Below are positions 8,089-15,863 of a stretch of DNA of 64,000 nucleotides, in pieces. Position 1 is the first letter of the stretch. Every line of letters starts with the position of its first letter. The translations under genes and the position numbers were made by a program. Source of the stretch: Kiloniellaceae bacterium. Lineage in GTDB: Bacteria > Pseudomonadota > Alphaproteobacteria > Kiloniellales > J153. The notes under the pieces were generated by a model, which saw only the letters and a program-made list of their open reading frames with translations, ran no database searches and was not told where the DNA came from. Location: the NCBI GenBank assembly GCA_021776175.1, contig JAJFGJ010000036.1, positions 311,106-375,105 on the forward strand, given 5' to 3'.

Positions 8089-9510
8089 TCAAATTTGAGT
8101 TCGAATGTGTGGAGATCGGGCATAGAGGGCGACCATGGGAATTATCAACAAGCCGAACACAAACTGCTGACCCTCATATTCCAAACCGATCCCGACCAGG
8201 AACGAAGTCAATACCTGAAGCACCAGGACACCGATAACGGTAAAGCCATAACCGCCCCAGCCTCCCAATAAGGAGGTGCCGCCGATCACCACGGCCGCCA
8301 GTGTCATGAAGAGGTAAGGATCGCCTACTCCGATAAATCCGCTGCCGCTCCAGCCCAACAGCAATTCACCGGTCATGGCGGCGATGAAGCCGCTAATGGT
8401 GTAGACGCCGACCCAGTATTTGCGTTCCGAAATCGATAGCCGCTTGGAGGCGATCCGGCTGCCACCGAGAGCATAGAGGCTTCTGCCGAAGATAGTGTTG
8501 CGCATGAAAACGATCAGCAGGACCGCGACGACGATCCAAATCACGATAACCGGCGGGAAGCCCAAACCGAAGGTCGTGCCGTTCATGGCCGCGATGTTGG
8601 TCAGCCAATCCGGCACAGCGCCATGGACGTTGCCTGCATAACGGGTTCCGATGCTGGTCAGGATTTGAGTTCCGCCCGCAACGGCGAATCCCACACCTAA
8701 TGTCAGTATGAGGGCTTGGCCCTGTAATCTGAAAGTCAATATGCCATTGATAAATCCAATTATGGCGCCAAGCAGCATGATGATAATCACCGAAATCCAA
8801 CTCGGTAGAATATCGAGCCCGAACAGGTACATCAAAGCGATGTTCGCCGAACCGATCACGAAGGGGATGGAAAGATCGAGGCCACCAAGCAGAACGACCA
8901 GGGTTTGGCCGAGGCAAGCGAGGCCCAGGAAAGCCGCGAACACCAGCATGGATTTTAGATTGATCGTGGAGAAAAACCCGTCGACGATCAGAGAGCCCAT
9001 GACAAAGAGGCCGATCAGAACGGTTATACCGATGAACGCGCTTTTGTTTTCGGTAACGTACTTGTTGAGCACGATGGCGACGGCCAGAAATGCCGCGAAC
9101 ACCAAGCTCGAAAAAATATTCTTCCCGGTAAAAAATTCATCTATGGAGAACGAAACCACAATGAACAAAGCGAGAAGCAGCAACAAGCCGATAACAATGG
9201 CCTTGTTCCGGACGATAAGGTTTTTAAGGAAGATGCGTCCCGATGTCTCGGCCGTCGGATCACCATCTTCGCTGAGTTCAATGGCCCCCTCCTTATTATT
9301 GCGAAGAGGAATTGTATCGGCTCCGTAGATCCAGCGGACCGAGAAATGGTGCCACCCCCACAAGATGAGTGCGAAGGTCGCCGCCGTGTAGAAAATGACG
9401 TGCTGGAGAGGAACATTTTCGATCCAACCCAATATCGCGCCAATACCCGAAACGGTCACTCCCAGCGCGAACCCGAGCCATTTGTAAAAAATGTGCGCGG
9501 AACGGGTCAT
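8089..9510 (-). CDS. CUT2-type ABC permease with N-terminal extension
   Basis: Inner-membrane permease of the ribose/xylose (CUT2, BPD_transp_2) family. The core (about residues 155-470) contains GLDLSIPFVIGSAN and the conserved GGTSLLGGWGGYGFTVIGVLVLQVL. About 150 extra residues precede it, with three to four membrane segments and a cytoplasmic stretch (residues about 70-95) rich in acidic residues. The start is the ATG at 9510, which overlaps the stop of the upstream permease by one base and has GGGGG seven bases upstream; a GTG at 9513 is the alternative. It should form a heterodimer with the upstream permease, energised by the ATPase at 12386. The sugar-like substrate is unknown. Confidence 0.85.
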   Translation of the reverse strand: MTRSAHIFYKWLGFALGVTVSGIGAILGWIENVPLQHVIFYTAATFALILWGWHHFSVRWIYGADTIPLRNNKEGAIELSEDGDPTAETSGRIFLKNLIVRNKAIVIGLLLLLALFIVVSFSIDEFFTGKNIFSSLVFAAFLAVAIVLNKYVTENKSAFIGITVLIGLFVMGSLIVDGFFSTINLKSMLVFAAFLGLACLGQTLVVLLGGLDLSIPFVIGSANIALMYLFGLDILPSWISVIIIMLLGAIIGFINGILTFRLQGQALILTLGVGFAVAGGTQILTSIGTRYAGNVHGAVPDWLTNIAAMNGTTFGLGFPPVIVIWIVVAVLLIVFMRNTIFGRSLYALGGSRIASKRLSISERKYWVGVYTISGFIAAMTGELLLGWSGSGFIGVGDPYLFMTLAAVVIGGTSLLGGWGGYGFTVIGVLVLQVLTSFLVGIGLEYEGQQFVFGLLIIPMVALYARSPHIRTQI

Positions 9511-11915
9511 CACTTAACCCCCATCATTTGCCTAACGGATTCGGGTTCGCCATTGGCAATTGATTTTTTCCTTACACCGCTGACCTGCCGGTAGTTGCCC
9601 AAGAAGTGCCAAGCGAACCTGGCGCCAACTAGCGCCGCGACGACCCACACGCCAAACTTCCATAACGCCATATCAGATGCCAAGAACAACGCCCCCATGA
9701 TCAATATCGACACGGCAACGATAAAGATACCCGTGTAGGACAAGGCCTTCACGCCCTGGTCGAACGAAATGTAGCGCATGAATCTGCTCCAAACGCGGGG
9801 AAGCGCGGCAAGAAATACCGCGGCGCAGATCAGCAAGACCCAGAAGACCTCGGCATAAAACATGGTGGAAAAGTCAATGTTTTGAACGGCGGCGGAGGTC
9901 ATGACCTCTGGCGGGGCGGCTTGGATATGACTCGCGACCGCGGATATAGCGCCTTGCGAACCGGGCGCTTCGTCGTATCCAGCCGCGAAATACATAGAGC
10001 CCAAGGCAGCCGCCCCTATCATGACGATCACTAAGTGCGATACGTTCCCGACCCGCGATTGGACCGAAGGAAGTGTAACGGCGAACACCAGTGCGCCGAC
10101 GACCAGCGCCCCAAGACCGCCGATGTAAACCGTATCGCCGATGGGTAGATAGCCGTCATAAGCATATACGATGATGCCCGCCGTGGCGGCCGCGAGTGCC
10201 AAGTATAACAAAAGCGGTACGTTTCGAATCCGCGTGGGCGCGCGGTGGACGAAAACCACGATCAGTAAGGTGCCAACCAGAACCGCTCCAACCGGAACCA
10301 GCAGCCAATTGGCGAGCGGCGAATTGAAAACCGATTTGGCCGGGCCGAAGATCGATTCGACGTGAGCCCGGGAAGTGGAGTCCGCGACCTCCAACTCAAA
10401 GACGCCCGTTGCCCTTGTATCCTTGAAACCTAGGGCGGCACTGGCGGCCTTGCCCATGTTGGCGAATACCGGGCCGGGGCGGTCGTAAAGAGTGACACCC
10501 AACACCAGCAATATGATGACACCGATAAAGGCGACCATGGGCACGCTCGCATGGAGATACAGCAGGTAAAGCAGGAACAAGACAACGGCTATTATCACGG
10601 CCGCGATGACCAGGGGTGTTCCCGATGTGGCCCGTTTAGAACTGCCCTTGGGTTCGGCACCCAGGACCGTGAGGCCAGAATTGTCCGGCTCGGCACCCAA
10701 GACTGTGAGCCCCGAACTGTCCGGCTCGGCCCCCAAGACTGTGAGTCCCGAACTGTCCGGCTCGGCCCCCAGAACCGTCAAACCGCTATCCGTGGACGCG
10801 CCTGTATCGGCGCCCAGCACCGTATATTCAGAAGTTGTGGGGGCCATCGCCGGAGCGATAATTTCGTCTTTCGCATGCAGAATGACGCCGAGGGCGACGA
10901 CGCCCAAGACAACGAAAAATGCAAAGGGAGAGATACTTCTCACCCCCAACGGTAGCCTCGGCAGTACGAGGGTCAACAGAAGCGAGATGACGAGAACGAC
11001 ACCATATGCCAACTCCGTGACGAAGCTCTGCACCATGCCGAAATTGAAGGTCGAGAGCACGTAGGTAATCAGATAGATATTCAACGCGCCCAGCAGCGAG
11101 CCGATTATCGTGCCACGGCCACCGGCCAAGCTGGTGCCGCCCAAAACCAATGCGGTTACCGCCATCAAGGTGTATGTGCTGCCCTGAGTAGGATCGCCGG
11201 ACCCGATGAGCGCCGTAAAAGTTATAGCCGCCAGCGCGCTGTATACGCCGGCGATGACATGTGCCCCGATGCGGACGATTCCGATCTTGACGCCGGCGGA
11301 ATAGGCCGTGCGTTCATCCGCTCCCATGAGCCGCAAGTGGCCAAAAAAAGCGGTCCGCGCGAGTATGAACCAGGCAATCGTCGCTAGCACCAGAATGGCG
11401 AGAACCGGGGAAAGAATGGATGTGCCGAGCCCCCACGGCATCAGCCATTCCGGCGCCAAACCGCCGGGTCTGGGTAAAATAACCAGATTCAGGCCAACCA
11501 AGGCCAGAAACCCGCTTAGGGCGACGATAATCGGCTGAACCCGCACATAGACGATGATCAACCCCATGAGGATTTGGTAGAGAACCCCGACGGCGATGGC
11601 GTAGGCGAAGAAATCGAACGGCGAGGTAAGGACCCCCGCCGCGAAGAGTTGGATCATGCCAACATTGATGAAGCCTAGAAGCGGCCCAATGGAAAGATCG
11701 ACACCGACGCGGCCGGCCATGACCATGATGGTCAAGGCATAGGTTGCCAGAATAAGAGGCGCCGCGACGATAATCGCGCTGCCGATGCCTTCGCTGGATA
11801 TCAAAGTGGGGGCCCGCAGGACCGCGATTATCAACAGAACGACCAGCAACAGAATCGGCACGAACAGATGGGTGTTGCCGGACGGAGACGCCTGTTTGAC
11901 GTCGGCAAGGCTCAC
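9510..11915 (-). CDS. 801-residue CUT2-type permease with repeat linker and extra membrane domain
   Basis: Residues about 15-330 form a CUT2-family permease (GVDLSIGPLLGFINVG; LVLGGTSLAGGRGTIIGSLLGALN). A linker (about 350-430) then holds five copies of a TVLGA(E/D) unit, four of them in a 12-residue period of SGLTVLGAEPDS. A second region (about 433-780) has roughly eight further membrane segments and matches nothing I recognise. Typical family members have 320-350 residues, so the protein is more than double length. The GTG start at 11915 is supported by GGAGGG six bases upstream. The linker joins two membrane segments, so the repeats are displayed in one aqueous compartment; which side is not certain. 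Confidence 0.85.
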   Translation of the reverse strand: MSLADVKQASPSGNTHLFVPILLLVVLLIIAVLRAPTLISSEGIGSAIIVAAPLILATYALTIMVMAGRVGVDLSIGPLLGFINVGMIQLFAAGVLTSPFDFFAYAIAVGVLYQILMGLIIVYVRVQPIIVALSGFLALVGLNLVILPRPGGLAPEWLMPWGLGTSILSPVLAILVLATIAWFILARTAFFGHLRLMGADERTAYSAGVKIGIVRIGAHVIAGVYSALAAITFTALIGSGDPTQGSTYTLMAVTALVLGGTSLAGGRGTIIGSLLGALNIYLITYVLSTFNFGMVQSFVTELAYGVVLVISLLLTLVLPRLPLGVRSISPFAFFVVLGVVALGVILHAKDEIIAPAMAPTTSEYTVLGADTGASTDSGLTVLGAEPDSSGLTVLGAEPDSSGLTVLGAEPDNSGLTVLGAEPKGSSKRATSGTPLVIAAVIIAVVLFLLYLLYLHASVPMVAFIGVIILLVLGVTLYDRPGPVFANMGKAASAALGFKDTRATGVFELEVADSTSRAHVESIFGPAKSVFNSPLANWLLVPVGAVLVGTLLIVVFVHRAPTRIRNVPLLLYLALAAATAGIIVYAYDGYLPIGDTVYIGGLGALVVGALVFAVTLPSVQSRVGNVSHLVIVMIGAAALGSMYFAAGYDEAPGSQGAISAVASHIQAAPPEVMTSAAVQNIDFSTMFYAEVFWVLLICAAVFLAALPRVWSRFMRYISFDQGVKALSYTGIFIVAVSILIMGALFLASDMALWKFGVWVVAALVGARFAWHFLGNYRQVSGVRKKSIANGEPESVRQMMGVK
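10647..10829 (-). repeat. 36-base in-frame tandem repeat (TVLGAEPD units)
   Basis: Residues 363-423 of the 801-residue permease are encoded by an array with a 36-base period. The first unit is divergent (EYTVLGADTG), the next four are nearly identical at the protein level (SGLTVLGAEPDS) and very close at the DNA level. The high DNA identity implies recent expansion by slippage or unequal exchange, and the conserved reading frame and motif imply selection. Confidence 0.92.
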
Positions 11916-12005
11916 GGTTCGCCCTCCACACTACCTCTAAAGTGGCATCCGATCATCTTCGGTCCACCTTGCCTTTCCATACGCGCAAGTTTCACCAAGA
12001 CCACA

Positions 12006-12356
12006 TCAATCGAATTCGATGATTTTAATCTTCGAATTTCTGCCCAAGCTCCCGGTCTCTTCGCTCTCCTGGTCAAATTCTACGATCTTCATCTGGCCCG
12101 CCATGGCCTTCATTTTTCCGGTTTTCTTGGGTTGTGCTTTTGGCGGAACGCCATGGGATTCAGCTGGCGGTCCGCCACGGGATTCAACGATTTTGATATG
12201 GCCAACATCGTTTCCGGTTACCGGCCTCTGCCGGCCGTCCTCCCATTCGTCGCCGAACTCAACGACTTTCATTGTCTCCGATTCAGCTAACCTCGATTTT
12301 GGCCGAGATTCATCGTCCATTCCGAACTCGACGATTTTTATTTTATCGCGGTCCAC
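12006..12356 (-). CDS. small protein of five IKIVEF-like repeats
   Basis: A 116-residue hydrophilic protein with no recognised domain, signal peptide or membrane segment. It carries five copies of a short strand-like motif: KIKIVEF (residues 5-11), TMKVVEF (28-34), HIKIVES (53-59), QMKIVEF (88-94) and KIKIIEF (109-115, at the C-terminus). The spacers are charged, low-complexity and probably disordered. The start is a GTG with GGAG seven bases upstream, 29 bases after the ATPase stop and in a different frame, so it is a separate gene. The ATPase tail ends with two more copies of the same motif. I infer a multivalent docking or scaffold peptide for the transporter; no known family is recognised. 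Confidence 0.75.
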   Translation of the reverse strand: MDRDKIKIVEFGMDDESRPKSRLAESETMKVVEFGDEWEDGRQRPVTGNDVGHIKIVESRGGPPAESHGVPPKAQPKKTGKMKAMAGQMKIVEFDQESEETGSLGRNSKIKIIEFD

Positions 12357-12385
12357 GGTTTTGCTCCACTTGACGAATCATCTTT

Positions 12386-14224
12386 CTATCTTTCCGAGTA
12401 GACGATCTTGATTGGCCCAATCTTGGATCTAAAATTTTCGTCCCCCGGTTTTAGATCGCTTTCTTGGCGGTTCTTGTCCCGATCGAAATCAACAATTTTG
12501 ATGTGGCCGACGCGGATTTTGGATTTCAGTTTTAGTTTTTCTTTCTCGCCACCGGGATCCACGGCCCGCGGCTGGGAGCGTTGTTCGCGTGCGACACTTT
12601 GCTCCGTCTCACCGCTCCCGCCCATGGCCTGCCCAAACATGGCTTCCAACACACGCACGGGATCGATTTCGGCCCCGGCGAACGAATGAAAGATGCTGCC
12701 GTGGCGAAACACGATCACACGACCGCACAGGCCGATAAATTCCTCCAGCTCGCTCGACATAAAAACAACCGAGTGGCCGCGCGAGGCGTAATCCCGCAAA
12801 TGCTTGTAAAGCTCGCCTTTCGTTTCAACGTCGATTCCACGCGCCGGGTCGTTCAAAATCAGTATGTTCGGCTGCATGGCGAAGGACCGGCCGATCAGAA
12901 CTTTTTGTTGATTGCCGCCACTCAAGGAGGTGATCTTATTCGATTTTTCGCCGATCTTGATCGCCAGCCTTTCAACACCCCAATCGAATACGCCCGACAG
13001 GGCGGACCAATCGATAAAACGCAGCCACGATAGCCGCAGATGTTTGTGATACAGCGGAAACAAGAGATTTTCGAAGATGCTAAGGTTGGGGATGATGCCT
13101 TCACGTTTTCGGTCGCCGGATACATAGGAGACGCGGCACTCCTCCGCATGCTCCGGATTTTCGATTTCCACGACATCGCCGGCTTCATTCTTGACCAGAG
13201 GCAAGCCTTTGAGGGCCGGCTGAACGCCGGCCAAGGCGCGCACGAATTCATTCTGCCCCTGCCCATCCAGGCCGGCCACTCCGACGATCTCACCTCGCAA
13301 TAGCTCGAAGTCGACGTCTTCGCCCTCCGGCCAAATTTTCATGCCGCGTGTCTTCATGACAACCTCGGCGCTCAAGGCTTCATGCGCGGTATCTTCCGAA
13401 ACTTCCGCCTCTTCGCTTTTGCCGGTCATGAGCGATAAAAGGTTTTTTTCCGTGATCTCCCCTTTTCCAAGCACACCCACGTTGCGGCCATCGCGCATGA
13501 CCGTAGCCCTATCGCTGACGCGAATGAGCTCGGCAATGCGGTGGGTGACAATGATGACCGCCGATCCCCGATCGCGCAGTTCCGTCATTTTACTGAAAAG
13601 TTTTTCCGTCGAATCGAAATCGAGGGCGGCCGAGGATTCGTCCAGGATAAGGACCTTGGGATCGCGCAACAGCGCGCGGCCAATGGTGATCCATTGTTTG
13701 ATGCTAAGCGGCAGACCGCCAACATACATGTGTGGATCGATATCGAGACCGGTCAGATCCTTCATCAAGGATTCCGCCGTGCTGATTTTTGTTTTCGTCG
13801 GATGAGATTTCGACCAGAGGCCGTCCAAGCCGACGAACAAGTTGTCCACGACCGAACATTCGTCGGCGACCAGGGTCTCCTGAAACACCGTCGCGATCCC
13901 GACGGAGCGCGCCTCGGAAGGAGTTTGCGGGGTATGTCCTAATACCGATACCTGTCCGCTGTCGACCGGCAAGACCCCCGACAGGACTTTTGCAAGCGTG
14001 CTTTTACCGCAACCGTTTCCACCAACGATTGCATGTATTTCCCCGCATCGCGCGCTGAATGTACAGCCGTCGAGCGCCTTGGTCACACCGAAAGCCTTGT
14101 GCACGTCGACAACCGATATTTCACCGAGCGAACTGGGCGCCGCCGACGATAATTGGCCGTCAGCGCCGTCTCGATCGGACGTAAACGTGGATCCGCGATC
14201 AGTCAACATGTCTTGGCTTAACAT
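12386..14224 (-). CDS. CUT2-type ABC ATPase with motif-bearing C-terminal tail
   Basis: Double ATPase of the RbsA/XylG type, 612 residues. The first half has a Walker A of GGNGCGKST (residues about 68-76) and Walker B ILDESSAALD. The second half has the degenerate Walker A (GLDGQGQNE) usual for the family and a normal signature LSGGNQQKV. RbsA-type proteins have about 500 residues; here an N-terminal lead of about 35 and a charged tail of about 70 are extra. The tail carries HIKIVDFD (residues 574-581) and PIKIVYSER (604-612), matching the repeats of the small protein encoded next. The tail is the only covalent link between that motif and the transporter. The start is the first ATG; a second lies five codons on. 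Confidence 0.9.
   Translation of the reverse strand: MLSQDMLTDRGSTFTSDRDGADGQLSSAAPSSLGEISVVDVHKAFGVTKALDGCTFSARCGEIHAIVGGNGCGKSTLAKVLSGVLPVDSGQVSVLGHTPQTPSEARSVGIATVFQETLVADECSVVDNLFVGLDGLWSKSHPTKTKISTAESLMKDLTGLDIDPHMYVGGLPLSIKQWITIGRALLRDPKVLILDESSAALDFDSTEKLFSKMTELRDRGSAVIIVTHRIAELIRVSDRATVMRDGRNVGVLGKGEITEKNLLSLMTGKSEEAEVSEDTAHEALSAEVVMKTRGMKIWPEGEDVDFELLRGEIVGVAGLDGQGQNEFVRALAGVQPALKGLPLVKNEAGDVVEIENPEHAEECRVSYVSGDRKREGIIPNLSIFENLLFPLYHKHLRLSWLRFIDWSALSGVFDWGVERLAIKIGEKSNKITSLSGGNQQKVLIGRSFAMQPNILILNDPARGIDVETKGELYKHLRDYASRGHSVVFMSSELEEFIGLCGRVIVFRHGSIFHSFAGAEIDPVRVLEAMFGQAMGGSGETEQSVAREQRSQPRAVDPGGEKEKLKLKSKIRVGHIKIVDFDRDKNRQESDLKPGDENFRSKIGPIKIVYSER
12389..12505 (-). other. ATPase tail segment with two IKIV motifs
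   Basis: This stretch encodes the last 39 residues of the ATPase and holds the two motif copies HIKIVDFD and PIKIVYSER, separated by 22 charged residues. It directly precedes the small repeat gene, so seven copies of one motif lie within about 500 bases across two reading frames. Confidence 0.8.
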
Positions 14225-14270
14225 AGCTGGATGACGCCCGCCGCTTAACGAGCGCCATCAGCCGCTACAT

Positions 14271-15440
14271 TTAAGGCCTATATTTTGTTGGATCCGCAGG
14301 CCTCAGGAAGAACTGGTCGAGATACTTTTGGCCTCCCCAGACCTCGGGTCCGACATGGGCCCACAGCTTGTTATTCTCGTCGCAATCCGTGCCCATATAG
14401 GATTTCACGTCTTCCTTATCGAACGGAACCGCGTCGGCGAAAACGGTCTGCAGCTTGGGGCCTTGCCCCTGCAGAGTCCGCATCATGATGTCCCAGATCA
14501 ATTCGAAATCGTCGCCCGGAGGCCACACGTGGTAGGCGCCCTTGAGGTAGTCAAGATTCTTGCGCCAATAGCAGATCGCGCCTAATTCCCCGCCAATGGA
14601 CACGGGGACCATTTTCCGGCCGGACTGCTGCAAGGCTCTCAACACACCCATTTCGGCCGCCGATTGAACGATGATGCCATCGAGTTGGCCTGGATGGGTC
14701 GCCAGCCATTTTTGCACCGCGGCCTGGGCTACCTGATCGGTCCACATGCCGGCGATGCTTCCGACGACCTTGATATCGGGATACGCGGCCAAGCCGGCTT
14801 TGACGCCGCGGTCCTGGGAATCGGACCCCGAGGTTCCGGGAATTCCTTCGACGACCAGAATGTTGCCCTTCTTGCCGACCTCTTCGGCCATCTGCTGGCC
14901 CATGAGGTACCCGGCATGTTGGTAGTTAGCCGATGAATTGATCGAATAAGGTGAGGTCAGATAGCCGACGAAGGAGAACGTCGGAACGCCCTTATCGTAG
15001 GCGTATTTGACTGTCTGATTGAGAGCCACCGGATTGGAGCAGCAAACGATGAGCGCGTCGACGCCCCTGTCCACCAACTGCCGCATTTGTTGAATCTGTA
15101 GAGAATCCTTCAGATTTGATTGCGTAACAACAATCTCCTTAAGAAGGCCAAGTTTTTTCCATTTCGGAATGATGTCCTGGATAATGCGATCCATGACGCC
15201 GGCGCGCCAAGTGTTGCCTGCGTAGGAACTCGCATAGCCAATCGTCCACGGCGGTGGATTTTTCGCCTTCCAATCCCGATAGGCGCTCGGCCCAATAGGC
15301 TGTTGCGGATCCATAATATCCGGTGCGTACAAACGTTTCTGAACATCGGGCGAAAGTTCATCGACACCCGCGGCAATCGCCAATCCCGGCAACATAAGAA
15401 ACATGCCCAGGAGAACACTCAGCTTCATTATCAGTTTCAT
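14271..15440 (-). CDS. periplasmic substrate-binding protein of the CUT2-type ABC transporter
   Basis: Sugar-binding-protein family (type I periplasmic binding fold, Peripla_BP_4-like), about 389 residues. The ATG at 15440 is chosen because GGGAGA precedes it and the product then begins with a clean signal peptide (MKLIMKLSVLLGMFLML, cleavage near AIAAG). Family features are YASSYAGNTWRAGVMD, the GVDALIVCCSNP hinge and the VVEGIPGTSGSDSQDRG ligand region. It is first in the co-directional run to ATPase, small repeat protein and permeases. The ligand is not evident; a pentose, polyol or other small polar compound is possible. The adjacent two-cysteine CCSNP is unusual at that place. Confidence 0.9.
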   Translation of the reverse strand: MKLIMKLSVLLGMFLMLPGLAIAAGVDELSPDVQKRLYAPDIMDPQQPIGPSAYRDWKAKNPPPWTIGYASSYAGNTWRAGVMDRIIQDIIPKWKKLGLLKEIVVTQSNLKDSLQIQQMRQLVDRGVDALIVCCSNPVALNQTVKYAYDKGVPTFSFVGYLTSPYSINSSANYQHAGYLMGQQMAEEVGKKGNILVVEGIPGTSGSDSQDRGVKAGLAAYPDIKVVGSIAGMWTDQVAQAAVQKWLATHPGQLDGIIVQSAAEMGVLRALQQSGRKMVPVSIGGELGAICYWRKNLDYLKGAYHVWPPGDDFELIWDIMMRTLQGQGPKLQTVFADAVPFDKEDVKSYMGTDCDENNKLWAHVGPEVWGGQKYLDQFFLRPADPTKYRP

Positions 15441-15592
15441 GTTACTTCTCCCTGTCTTGTTTGCTGCGTCACCGGAGGTATCTGTATCGGGCTTTGCTGG
15501 GAAGCTTCCCGCATACATTCGCCCGCCGCAAACGCAGCTTTTTCGCGACTTTCAAGTAAAACCGAATTCAACTTAGCCGAATAGAATTTTAT

Positions 15593-15608
15593 GTGCAAAC
15601 TCTTGCAC
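15593..15608. promoter_or_regulatory. inverted repeat GTGCAA-ACTC-TTGCAC
   Basis: Perfect 6-4-6 inverted repeat about 150 bases upstream of the binding-protein start, suitable for a dimeric repressor or activator of the ABC operon. The regulator is unknown. Confidence 0.45.
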
Positions 15609-15684
15609 TTATGATCGGCGGGGCGATAACATTTGTGAACCAGCTACGCTTGAACCCTTGGAATTTCTGGCGTGCATCGTGACG

Positions 15685-15701
15685 TTCGTTACCGGTACGA
15701 A
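15685..15701. promoter_or_regulatory. inverted repeat TTCGT-TACCGGT-ACGAA
   Basis: A 17-base near-palindrome with an ACCGGT core in the middle of the divergent gap. It could act on either operon. Confidence 0.35.
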
Positions 15702-15821
15702 GAGTCTCGCGGTCGTTTGTGATTGATCTTGTCCCTCCACGATCGAGTATGATCCCAAGATTCGCCGCGCTTTGGGACAGGTAGAATCGTCTTTTGATCG
15801 GTTGAACTTTACATTCCATGG

Positions 15822-15833
15822 CGAACCGGTTCG
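15822..15833. promoter_or_regulatory. LacI-type palindrome CGAACCGGTTCG upstream of symporter
   Basis: Perfect 12-base palindrome with a central CG, the form typical of LacI/GalR-family operators. It ends 30 bases before the symporter start, where a bound repressor would block transcription or elongation. No LacI gene is in the window. Confidence 0.5.
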
Positions 15834-15863
15834 GGACAATCGGAAAAAATATAGGGGCGTCAA

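Larger units (their letters stand above)
15441..15863. other. divergent intergenic region with operator-like palindromes
   Basis: A 423-base gap between the ABC transporter operon (leftward) and the symporter (rightward). It holds three symmetric sites described separately at 15593, 15685 and 15822. No convincing open reading frame was found in it. The placement fits a shared control region for two transporters. Confidence 0.6.

Noticed and set aside
12357..12385. Possible readthrough joining ATPase tail and small repeat protein
   Set aside because: The two frames differ, and the small gene has its own GTG and GGAG site, so a simple stop-codon readthrough cannot fuse them.
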